Shown piece after piece: positions 10,580 to 19,370 of a DNA stretch of 64,000 bases. The notes under the pieces are model-generated. The model did no database searches and was not told the DNA's origin. It saw only the letters and a list, made by a program, of their open reading frames with translations. The position numbers were made by a program, and so were the translations under genes. The DNA is from Psychrosphaera algicola (GTDB lineage Bacteria > Pseudomonadota > Gammaproteobacteria > Enterobacterales > Alteromonadaceae): NCBI RefSeq assembly GCF_028401425.1, contig NZ_JAQOMS010000002.1, positions 3,720,001-3,784,000 of the forward strand. The letters are read 5' to 3'. Position 1 is the first letter of the stretch; each line of letters begins with the position of its first letter.

Positions 10580-10699
10580 TATACAGTTAGACACAGCAAT
10601 TGGAATTAGTTCAATAAAACGAGAATTAAATTTAAAACTTTATTTTTAGGCGGTCAGGAGCCGTATTTTCGCTGCTTATTCCGACCTTAAATGTTAGGC

Positions 10700-10767
10700 A
10701 AAAAAAGCGAGCATTAAAAAATGCTCGCGAATAAAACAACAACTTTCAGGGAATAAAACTTAATAAC
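10700..10767 (-). ncRNA. Predicted sRNA, array copy 5
   Basis: -35 at 10802-10797 and -10 at 10779-10774; start estimated at 10767. The terminator is the perfect GCGAGCATT hairpin. The upstream flank is different from that of copies 3 and 4. Confidence 0.7.
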
Positions 10768-10884
10768 TATACAGTTAGACACACTCATTGCATTTAGTTC
10801 AATAAAATTCGAATTAAATATAGAGTTTTTAAATGGGGCGTTAAGAAGTGAAGTTGAGGTTTTTAAGAAATTTAAATTTTAGGC

Positions 10885-10951
10885 AAAAAAACGAGCATTA
10901 AAAAATGCTCGTGAATAAAACAACAACTTTCAGGGAATAAAACTTAACAAC
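10885..10951 (-). ncRNA. Predicted sRNA, array copy 6
   Basis: -35 at 10986-10981 and -10 at 10963-10958; start estimated at 10951. The outer stem pair is A-T rather than G-C (ACGAGCATT/AATGCTCGT). Both sides changed together, which supports selection on the RNA hairpin. Confidence 0.7.
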
Positions 10952-11045
10952 TGTACAGTTAGACACGCTATGTGAATTTAGTTCAAAAAAATCGAAATTA
11001 TTTTCTCAACGACTTACTATTTACTAATAAACGCGAATATTAAGC

Positions 11046-11111
11046 AAAAAAACGAGCACTAATAAATGCTCGTAAATAAAACAACAACTTTCAGGGAATA
11101 AAACTTGAAAC
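11046..11111 (-). ncRNA. Predicted sRNA, array copy 7 (most diverged)
   Basis: -35 at 11146-11141 and -10 at 11123-11118, again 17 bases apart; start estimated at 11111. The stem is ACGAGCA/TGCTCGT with a longer TTTATTAG loop. The 5' end has small changes, yet the central CCCTGAAAGTTGTTG segment is identical to the other six copies. Confidence 0.65.
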
Positions 11112-11146
11112 TATAAGGTTAGACAGGCTAATTTTAAAAAGTTCAA

Positions 11147-11488
11147 ATAATTTGCAAACTAGTTTAATTAGGTGAGATTTTGTCTTGTTTCTGATGTAAA
11201 AGATCAATCGTTAATATTTAAATTAAACGCAAAACGACAGATTTGACTTATGTGTCGCAGTAAGTTCGAACCCCTGGGCATAAAAAAGCTTAAGCACGAC
11301 GTTAAAGCGATAGAATCGTAAATAACGACAATGTTGAATTTAAAGTAATAGGTCTGAGCGTTACGAGTCGGTAAAAAATAAAAAGCGGATTATTAAGTGC
11401 CAATAGGTTTAAAATAGTTAAACTAAGGTTAAAGGTAATGAAAGTTTATGAGAGAAAATTCATAAACGTTATATAGGGAGACTTCATT
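11147..11488. other. Intergenic region between the sRNA array and the SLT gene
   Basis: No ORF or RNA gene was recognised in these 342 bases. The only clear structure is an inverted repeat at 11444-11467 just before the SLT gene. A string TTCGAACCCC near 11264 resembles a tRNA T-loop, but its flanks cannot pair. Confidence 0.5.
11444..11467. promoter_or_regulatory. Perfect inverted repeat upstream of the SLT gene
   Basis: GTTTATGA and TCATAAAC are separated by eight bases, 21 bp before the start codon and overlapping the expected leader. It could be a repressor operator or a 5' UTR hairpin. The AT-rich stem is weak as a terminator and has no T tract. Confidence 0.4.
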
Positions 11489-12100
11489 ATGTTCACAAAA
11501 ATTATAGCCACAATTTTTTTAGCTTGCTTCTTTACGGTTGCACGACCCCCGCCAAAAAATGTAAATAACATTTGCGAAATTTTTGAAGAACGACCAGATT
11601 GGTGGGATGCAGCTAGTGATATGCAGGACAAGTGGGGAACCCCGGTGAATGTCATCATGTCTATGATGTATCAAGAGAGCTCCTTTAGAGCCGATGCTGC
11701 GCCTCCAATGGAGTATTTTCTCGGATTTATTCCTATTGGGCGGGCGAGCAGTGCGTATGGTTATTCTCAGGCTAAAACTGGTACATGGGATGAATATATA
11801 AAAGAGACTGGAAATAGTTGGGCCGACAGGGACGATTACGATGACGCTATTGATTTTATGGGGTGGTTTACAAATAAAACAAATAAAATCAATAAAGTAT
11901 CGAAATGGGACGCTAAAAATCAGTATTTAAACTACCATGAGGGGTGGGGTGGTTATAAGCGTAAAACTTACCGTAAGAAACAATGGCTAGTTCGTGTTGC
12001 AAATAAAGTTGATAGTCGAGCTAAAACCTATGGACAGCAATTGAAAGGGTGTGAAGATTATCTAAATTCAAGCTGGTTGTGGCGCCTTATTTTTTATTGA
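11489..12100 (+). CDS. Transglycosylase SLT-domain protein, exported
   Basis: This is a 203-residue protein with an N-terminal hydrophobic export signal (MFTKIIATIFLACFFTVA) and a lytic-transglycosylase-like domain. The catalytic Glu is in MMYQESSFRADA, and AYGYSQAKTGTWDEY is the SLT glycine/aromatic motif. It should act on peptidoglycan in the periplasm. Relatives I recall are short lipoproteins; here no lipobox Cys is seen after the signal, where the frame reads VARPPPKN, and a compensated indel in the adjacent C run could hide it. GGGAG lies before the ATG. It stands alone, with an inverted repeat upstream. Confidence 0.8.
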   Translation: MFTKIIATIFLACFFTVARPPPKNVNNICEIFEERPDWWDAASDMQDKWGTPVNVIMSMMYQESSFRADAAPPMEYFLGFIPIGRASSAYGYSQAKTGTWDEYIKETGNSWADRDDYDDAIDFMGWFTNKTNKINKVSKWDAKNQYLNYHEGWGGYKRKTYRKKQWLVRVANKVDSRAKTYGQQLKGCEDYLNSSWLWRLIFY

Positions 12101-12134
12101 TTTTAGCAAGTAAATTAATTTAGGAAACTAGGAA

Positions 12135-13079
12135 ATGATAATGGAAAGTATTTTTGAACATGTTTTAACGTTTCAATTTGCGTTATTGGTATTGATAGTT
12201 GTATTACTAAAGTCGTCAATTAAATTTGTGCCGCAAAATAGAGCTTTTTTAATCGAACGTTTTGGTAAATTTAATAAGTCGATAGAAGCGGGTCTTAACT
12301 TTATCGTGCCATTTATTGATAAAGTTGCTTACGACAGATCGTTAAAAGAACAAGCTGTAGACGTGCCAAGTCAGTCCGCAATTACCCGGGACAATATATC
12401 ATTGACCGTTGATGGCGTATTATATTTCCGTGTACTTGACCCATACAAGGCATCGTATGGTGTCGACAATTACATCTTTGCTGTTATTCAGTTGTCACAA
12501 ACAACGATGCGAAGCGAAATCGGTAAAATGGAATTGGATAAAACGTTTGAAGAACGTGATAGTTTAAATAGTAATATCGTGTCTGCTATTAATGATGCCG
12601 CGGCGCCATGGGGTGTTCAGGTTTTAAGATATGAAATAAAAGACATTGTCCCACCTTCTTCTGTTATGGAAGCGATGGAACGACAAATGAAAGCTGAACG
12701 AGAAAAACGCGCGCAGGTTTTAGAATCGGAAGGTGATAGACAAGCGGCGATCAATGTAGCAGAAGGACAAAAGCAGGCCCAAGTATTGGCGGCTGAAGGT
12801 GAGAAAGCTGAGCAAATATTACGTGCTGAAGGTGAAGCACTCGCTATTATGCAAGTTGCCAAAGCTCAGGCTGAGGCGCTTGAAACGGTTGGTAATATCG
12901 CGAAAACAGAACAGGGTCAAAGTGCGGTTCAACTAGATTTAGCTACAAAAGCAATTGCGGCTAAACAAGCAATTGCTAAAGAATCATCTGTGGTTTTATT
13001 ACCTGACAGTAGCACAGACGCGTCAAACATTGTGGCGCAAGCGATGACCATAATTAACACACTAAACTCAAAAAAGTAA
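12135..13079 (+). CDS. qmcA: SPFH/Band 7 membrane protein, QmcA/paraslipin type
   Basis: A single N-terminal membrane helix (residues 8-27) anchors a stomatin/HflK-like SPFH domain. Family signatures are NRAFLIERFGKFNKSIEAGLN near residue 37, LKEQAVDVPSQSAITRDN, and a long coiled coil rich in Ala, Glu and Gln (EREKRAQVLESEGDRQAAI). These proteins form membrane cages and affect FtsH-type proteolysis and membrane organisation. The 314 residues fit the family. NfeD-type ybbK-like genes usually lie beside it, and one does here 12 bp downstream. Frame intact; AGGAAAT precedes the ATG. Confidence 0.92.
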   Translation: MIMESIFEHVLTFQFALLVLIVVLLKSSIKFVPQNRAFLIERFGKFNKSIEAGLNFIVPFIDKVAYDRSLKEQAVDVPSQSAITRDNISLTVDGVLYFRVLDPYKASYGVDNYIFAVIQLSQTTMRSEIGKMELDKTFEERDSLNSNIVSAINDAAAPWGVQVLRYEIKDIVPPSSVMEAMERQMKAEREKRAQVLESEGDRQAAINVAEGQKQAQVLAAEGEKAEQILRAEGEALAIMQVAKAQAEALETVGNIAKTEQGQSAVQLDLATKAIAAKQAIAKESSVVLLPDSSTDASNIVAQAMTIINTLNSKK

Positions 13080-13091
13080 GGTGGAAAGCCA

Positions 13092-13553
13092 ATGACGCTA
13101 TTTAGTGAAACTTATCAAGTATTGTTAGCGGCGGGTCTTATACTCGCGGCCATCGATATTCTCGCTATGGGATTTGCTACATTTTTCCTGACTATTTTGG
13201 GTTTAGCCACTATATTGACTGGTACGTTAGTGTTCTTTGGCCTAATCGGTGAAGGTATGCTCGCCATAAGTTTGTCTATAGCGTTATTTTCTATCGTTTG
13301 TACGCTGTTGCTTTATAAGCCATTAAAATTATTACAAAGTAATTCAAGTGCTGCTCCGGCAACAGTACATTCAGACTTGACTGACATGACCTTCATTCTT
13401 GAAGACGATGTTGGACCAAATCTTGTAGTCAACTATCATTATTCAGGCATTGATTGGAAGCTTAAAGCGAATGAGCATATAGGCTCAGGGACATTGGTTG
13501 CTGTTTATAAACTTGAAGTTGGCGAAATGTTTGTCCAACCTATTACAGATTAG
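13092..13553 (+). CDS. NfeD-family inner-membrane protein
   Basis: The 153-residue protein has three or four hydrophobic helices in its first 85 residues, then a soluble OB-fold domain (about 95-150; GIDWKLKANEHIGSGTLVAV). This is the short NfeD1b form, the usual operon partner of QmcA/slipins, thought to regulate or scaffold the SPFH assembly. It follows qmcA by 12 bp with GGTGGAAAGCC before the ATG. Frame intact. Confidence 0.9.
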   Translation: MTLFSETYQVLLAAGLILAAIDILAMGFATFFLTILGLATILTGTLVFFGLIGEGMLAISLSIALFSIVCTLLLYKPLKLLQSNSSAAPATVHSDLTDMTFILEDDVGPNLVVNYHYSGIDWKLKANEHIGSGTLVAVYKLEVGEMFVQPITD

Positions 13554-13622
13554 TTGAATATACGACGTAATGTTTACACTAGTAAATTTAAACCCTACTT
13601 TCTATCTTTTGAAACGATATTG

Positions 13623-13649
13623 AGCGCCTATAGTAAACCTGTAGGCGCT
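13623..13649 (+). terminator. Hairpin after the qmcA-nfeD operon
   Basis: AGCGCCTA and TAGGCGCT form a perfect 8-bp stem with an 11-base loop. Only two T follow it, so it is a weak or Rho-assisted terminator. Confidence 0.5.
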
Positions 13650-13670
13650 TCCGTTGGTTAAAGGAATATT

Positions 13671-16374
13671 TTGAAAAACATATCAATTGTATTATTTGCA
13701 TTTATTGCAGAATTTATTTTCTCGAAAATTGGGTTAATGTTTGCTATTCCCTTTGGCTTTGCAAGTTCTATCTGGCCAGCAGCCGGCATTTCGTTAGGTA
13801 TTTATTTATTATTTGGGCGTCCTGCTCTTATTGGTGTGTTCTTTGGTTACCTTCTCGCTGTCTATCACTCAGGTATGGCGTTTGATTTGGAAACATGGGC
13901 ACTGCCAGTGGCCTTATGTGTGTGCAGTTTATTACAACTGATTATTACAAAACGCATAATATTCAAATATATAAAGCTACCAGTGGAGACCTCTAAGCTT
14001 TCTAAACTCGTTAAATTTTTACTCATAATTGGACCGCTATCCTGTTTAGTTGCAAGTGCCCTAGGCGCGTCAATTCTTTATGTTGTAAATGATTTGAATT
14101 ACCAAGAAGCCATTTTCACGTGGGCTATTTGGTGGGTCGGTGACTTTACAGGCGTACTTTTTTCGCACCTTTAGTTCTATTTATTAAACCCAACGCCATT
14201 GTTGAAACCCCTGCACAACCTTTAAAAATAGTATTCTCTAACGTCATTGTTTTTTGTTTTATTAGTCTGCTGTTTGCATTCTCAAGTGATAAATATCAAG
14301 CGCAAAATCAATTAACATTTGAACAAAAAACAACAGCATTTATTAAGCAATTTGAAAATGCGCAGGAATCAATTAAACATCAACTTTTGGCATTAAGTGG
14401 CTTGTTTCAATCAAGTGACTTTGTCTCGCGTTATGATTTCGAAAACTTTAGTCAAAAAATAGCGGATAAAAATATTAATTTACGTGCTGTTGCGTGGATC
14501 CCAAAAGTAACCCGAGCCAATAGAGCTGCATTTGAACAAAAGGCTAAAAGTGAAGGGTTCGACGATTTTGAGATTAAGTATCTTGCTGCTAAAGGGTTTA
14601 AAACATCCCCTCAAGCCGCCGTATATTTTCCAATTTTATATTCCGAACCGTTAAAGACCAATAGAGCCGCGTTGGGGTTGGACTTAAATAGTCATCCGTC
14701 GGTAAAAATGAGATTCGCGAAGCAATGGAGAATGATAAGTTCATTGTTACCGCAACTCTGCCGCTTGTACAACAGCAAGATAAGTTCACTGGAGTGATTG
14801 TTTACTATCCGGTATATAAGTCAGGTGCGCTCGATCCTACTCGTCCTCATTTGGAGCAGCTTCTTGGTTCGGTAGAGGCAGTGTTCGAACTCGACGTTTT
14901 GCTCCAAAATCTACCTGCCGCCGATCAAGACGAGTTTGCGTTTGAGTTTACATATGGCGCGGGCAATACGTTCCAATCAAAGGGGTTTAACAGTAATGGA
15001 TTGTTTTCCCATCAAGTTTTAGTTGATGTATTTGATAAACAAGGGACATTGCGATTTACCAGTTTAAAAGAGTTTGAAAGTCATTTAGTCGATTGGGCAA
15101 GTTGGTTGGTTGTCGTTGGTGGCACCTTGTTTGGGGTTGTCAGCATTATCTTTTTATATTCCATCACAAGTTTTAGCGCCAACTTAGAAATGCAAGTTTT
15201 GAAAAAGACTCAAGACTTAACTGAAAGTAATAAAAAACTGGAATTAGCGAATAGGGCCAAAACGATGTTTTTAGCCAATATGAGCCATGAATATCGTACC
15301 CCACTAAATGCTATTATTGGGTTTACCGAAATTGCAAAACGACAAACCAAAGATGTTGAAGCAAGCAAATACCTAGGGAAAATTGAAGCCAGTTCACAAA
15401 CCATGCTAAATATCGTCAATGATGTGTTAGATATTTCTAAGATCCAAACAAATGAGTTTGAGCTCGAAAATTCCTCGTTTCAACCAACTGAAAGTTTGAA
15501 TCATGTCGCAGACATGCTTAGAGAAATTGCCCTTGGCAAAGGTTTAGATTTTATAGTTGATATTGATGACCTTGGTGATATTTGGGTCAAAGGTGATAAT
15601 TATCGCTTTAAACAAATCGCAATTAATTTACTAAGTAACGCCATTAAGTTTACAGATAATGGGTTTGTTAAATTGTCCGCCACAGTTTTTAGCAAAACAG
15701 TTGATAGTTACCAGCTTCAAGTCGTCGTTAGTGATTCAGGTTTGGGAATTGAAGAAGATAAGCAAAAGATTATTTTTAAACCGTTTCAGCAGGCGGAAAG
15801 CACTACAACTCGGCGGTTTGGTGGAACAGGGCTAGGACTATCGATAGTCAACGAACTAACGCACTTAATGTACGGTGATATTCAAGTATCAAGTAAAGTA
15901 GGTGCGGGCAGTGAGTTTAGAGCAATGTTAATGTTTAGTAAAAGTGAGCCACAGATTCTAAAAGCCACCTTAGACGATAAAGAAGAGGTTAATGAAGAGA
16001 GTTTTGTTGGCTTAAATGTCCTTATTGTTGAAGATAATTTAGTTAATCAGGAAGTTGTTAAAAAGCAATTGGAGTCGCTTGGTGCGGTACCTTTAGTGAG
16101 TAATAACGGGCAAGAATGCTTAGATTATTTGCAATCAAACACGCCGGATATCATTTTGATGGATTTACAAATGCCGGTTCTCGATGGTTTTATGACGTCT
16201 AAAGCTATTAGAAATAATCCAAATTGGGATGGTATTTCAATCATTATCCTCAGTGCCAGCGTTACGCAAGAAGATAGGTTAATTGCAAGAGAATTAGGGA
16301 TAAAGTCGTATCTTGCAAAACCATTTTTCCTAGAACAGCTCAAAGCGGTTTTAAGAGTCAACCTGCCTTCATAA
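13671..16374 (+). CDS. MASE1-CHASE hybrid sensor histidine kinase, frameshifted
   Basis: After correction the protein has about 900 residues: an N-terminal MASE1 region of six to eight helices (SIWPAAGISLGIYLLFG), a CHASE-like periplasmic domain (AVAWIPKVTRANRAAFE), one more helix, a kinase core (phospho-acceptor His in MSHEYRTPLN; NLLSNAIKFT, DSGLGIEE and GGTGLGLS for ATP), and a C-terminal receiver domain (VEDN; Asp in ILMDLQMP; Lys in YLAKPF). There is no HPt domain, so the phosphorelay partner is elsewhere. The frame breaks in T6 at 14158-14163 and A5 at 14704-14708. The start is TTG at 13671 with AAAGGA upstream. The ligand is unknown. Confidence 0.88.
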
Positions 16375-16449
16375 GTCTGGGCGCGTTGTTGTACAAGTGC
16401 ATTTCAAAATTGAAAAATATGTAGTTATCGAAAGTAGGAGATTTGGTTG

Positions 16450-17669
16450 ATGAAAGGTTGGTTTAATCGATTTTCAGCCCAGATATTAGCCACTCTACCA
16501 CCGCAAAGATTATTGTCTCTTGATGTTTTTCGTGGCATTACGATAACGGCGATGGTGCTCGTCAATAATCCCGGTAGTTGGTCCTATACATATGCCCCTT
16601 TGGCCCACGCGAAGTGGCATGGTTGGACCCCAACAGATCTTATATTTCCTTTTTTGTGTTTATCATTGGCATATCTATGGCCATCGTTATGGATAGAAAA
16701 CCCAAAACGCCTGAAATAAATACCAAGTTGATTAAAACAGCATTTGTCCGGGGGCTAAATTATTTGCGCTTGGGTTATTTTTAGCCGTTTTTTATTATGA
16801 TTTTACAAATCCAAAATTTGATTGGCTCGAACAGCAAGTTATGTCTATTCGTATTATGGGCGTTCTACAGCGCCTAGGCCTAATATTTTTGCAACAGTTT
16901 GCATCGTACTCTGGTTTAAACAAGTCGGCAGAGCGTTGGTTATGGCAACGTTATTATTAGGATATTGGGCGATATTGATGTGGGTGCCATACGGTAACGA
17001 ACATACTGGCCTTTTTGTGGGGAAATTGGAATTTGGTAATAATATAAGTGCGTGGTTGGATGACACTTTATTTGCTTCTAAAAATCTCTATTTTTCTTCT
17101 GCAACTCCGTTTGCGTTTGATCCCGAAGGTGTTTTAAGCACGTTTCCTGCAATTGCCGGAGCATTAGCCGGGGTATTCACTGGTGAATTATTGTTAAAAA
17201 ACATATCCCTTTAATTAAGAAAGTAAAATTAATGTTGATTGCCGGAGGGGTATGTTTATTCGTGGCAAAAATTTGGTCTATTTATTTGCCAATTAATAAG
17301 TCAATTTGGACTTCAAGTTATGTGGTGATGAGCACGGGATGGGGCCTAGTTTGTTTAGGCGTGTTGACATACATTGTCGATATTAAAAAATCCAAATATT
17401 GGACAGCGCCATTTGTTATATTTGGTGCCAACGCCATTGCATTTTATATGTTCTCAGCGATAGTCGCGCGGTTACTTATAATGATTCCTGTTGCAGACAC
17501 GACATTGCACGGTTGGCTTTTTCAAAAACTATTCCAACCCTTATTTGGGAATTATCTCGGTTCGTTGATGTTTGCTATTGCATTTTGCCTTGGCAGTTTT
17601 TTAGTTATGAAATGGCTCTACCAAAAGAAGATATTTTTAAGGTTTAAGCAAATAGTAAACTTAAAATAG
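16450..17669 (+). CDS. HGSNAT/NagX-like transmembrane acyltransferase, frameshifted
   Basis: The multi-helix membrane protein begins LLSLDVFRGITITAMVLVNN with a nearby catalytic-type His in LAHAKWHGWTPTDLIFP, typical of the DUF5009/heparan-alpha-glucosaminide N-acetyltransferase family. NagX members acetylate amino sugars across the inner membrane. About 400 residues once corrected. Frame breaks lie in T6 at 16650-16655, near 16760, near 16890 and in the A6 run near 17200, each fixed by one base. The ATG at 16450 with TAGGAG is preferred to the TTG at 16447. No amino-sugar genes are adjacent, so the substrate is uncertain. Confidence 0.8.
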
Positions 17670-17694
17670 GCCTCAATTGAATTAAGGCCTATTT
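17664..17694. terminator. Bidirectional terminator between convergent genes
   Basis: AAATAGGCCT and AGGCCTATTT form a perfect 10-bp stem around an 11-base loop. The first arm overlaps the stop codon of the acyltransferase gene. It can serve both this gene and the NhaC gene arriving from the right. Confidence 0.65.
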
Positions 17695-17755
17695 AGTAAA
17701 TATTCTATATCTATTGGCATTACGCTATTGAACACCCAAAGGAGTTATGGCGTCG

Positions 17756-19136
17756 CTAAATCATCATTAATCCCAACACGACATAACCGATAATCGATAG
17801 TGCACCACCAAATAGAGCGTAAGGGAGTTGTGTTTTAACGTGCTCTAATAAGTCACAACCAGACGCCACAGAGCTCACAGCGGTTGTATCTGAAATAGGG
17901 GAGCAGTGATCGCCAAATATGCCGCCACCTAAAATAGCCGCTAGAATTAGTGGTGCAGGAAGACCGATTTCGATTACAAGTGGCATTCCAATGGGGATTA
18001 ATATTGCGAACGTTCCCTAGGATGTACCCGTCGAAAATGACATTAAACCGCCGGCAATAAATAACATGGCTGGGACTAGAAATAGCGGTAAGTTATCTGC
18101 GACCAAATTAGCAATAAAAGCACCCGTACCTAATTCTTTAAGGCTAGCGCCAAGTGCCAGTGAAAATAATACAATTGTCACTAAAGGAAGAAGGTCTGAC
18201 ATGCCTCGGAAGCCTAATGCAGTAGCCTCTTTATGATTAAACTTTTTAGAGCCAATTAACATAAAATACGCTGTTAAGCAGGCAAGAGATGTCGCATATA
18301 ATACAGACTTAGAACCCGAACCGTCGGTAAAATTACCATTTCCTGTTAAAAACATAAAACCGACCATAGACACTGACATAACGGCTAACGGTATTAACAT
18401 AAAGGCTGGATGACTAGAGTGACTGGTTATTTCCGACTCTTGTTCGTTTAACCTTGTATTTTGTTCCGCGACTTTCATCGGCCCGTGGGTCTTATCGGCG
18501 ATGATGGTATAGAGCACGATAAGCAATGTGATAATTGGGTATAAATTAAAAGGGATTGTCTGCAATAAAATGCTCACCGTCGATTGTTCTAATTCATAAG
18601 CTCCCATTAGTCCTAATATGTAGGCTCCCCAGCCGTTAAGTAAAATGAGGATACATATTGGTGCTGAGGTGCTATCGATAATATAAGCCAAGCGCGCTCG
18701 GCTCATTTTGAACTTATCAAACAGACCACGGGAGATAATACCTGCCATTAAAACACTTAAATTTGATTCGATGAAAATTGCCACACCGGTGAAAAAGGCT
18801 AGGAAACGAGCACGTCGAGGCGTACCGCTTAAACCTTTCTTAATTAAATAATTGACCGTTGCCGTTACACCGCCAGATTTACGCATAAATATGAGTAAGG
18901 CGCCGACTAACATCGAAAATATTAAGATCCTAGTATTTCCCGGAGAACTAAAAACCGCCACAACACGGTCGATACCAGCCAATAAAAAATGACTAATTGC
19001 GGGGTCGTCTTGTTGTTTAAACATGAGCAGAAATTCTGAGCTAAACATCGCCAATAGCAATGCTAGAACAACTTCTTTTGCCACAATACAACTATTATGG
19101 CGATAATTGGGGAAGAACGGTTAACCACTCAGACAC
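17756..19136 (-). CDS. nhaC: NhaC-family Na+/H+ antiporter with an in-frame TAG
   Basis: This polytopic transporter of about 460 residues exchanges Na+ for H+. Family segments include FFTGVAIFIESNLSVLMAG, MSRARLAYIIDSTSAPICIL and GDHCSPISDTTAVSSVASGC. At 18019-18017 the frame holds TAG where the family has Trp (STGTS-stop-GTFAILIP) and the same frame continues beyond, so this is a substitution, not an indel. Two further breaks near the start (C4 at 19112-19109, A4 at 19079-19076) hide the true N-terminus. With them repaired the protein begins SEWLTVLPPIIA at GTG 19136, preceded by GAGGAG. It may be a real pseudogene or a base error. Confidence 0.85.
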
Positions 19137-19370
19137 AAAAACTCCTCGTTCGGACACTTAGCAATTGTCTTTTTACTATTGCAGTAATGTTAACTGGTTC
19201 AAATAAAAAGATAGTTAGATTCGTTAGACATCTGGAACAAAAGCGATAAAGCGTATTGTGAGCGACAACGTGCGGTGAATTTACCGAAAAGCGCTAAACA
19301 TCCGCTAAAAGATGCAATCACGCGCGAATAAACTAACTAAGGAGTTTTTAAAGCTCTTTGTGTCAAAGTT

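Larger units (their letters stand above)
9964..11146 (-). repeat. Array of seven tandem promoter-sRNA-terminator units
   Basis: Seven copies of a conserved core of about 103 bp begin at 9964, 10145, 10324, 10512, 10700, 10885 and 11046, with a period of 161-188 bp. On the minus strand each holds TTGAAC, exactly 17 bases, TCTAAC, then an unpaired segment that includes the invariant CCCTGAAAGTTGTTG, then a 7-9-bp GC-rich hairpin and seven T. The 17-base spacer varies in sequence but not in length, as expected for promoters. The intervening spacers are diverged and carry no ORF. I do not recognise the family. The array points towards the 3' end of the NRPS gene. Confidence 0.85.

Noticed and set aside
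9964..11146. CRISPR array or integron attC array
   Set aside because: The repeats are about 103 bp with spacers of 58-85 bp that are themselves repeated in part, no cas genes or integrase are nearby, and the conserved block has a one-strand promoter and terminator. This does not fit either system.
11255..11285. tRNA gene suggested by TTCGAACCCC
   Set aside because: The bases on either side of the loop do not pair to form a T stem, and no acceptor, D or anticodon arms are found upstream.
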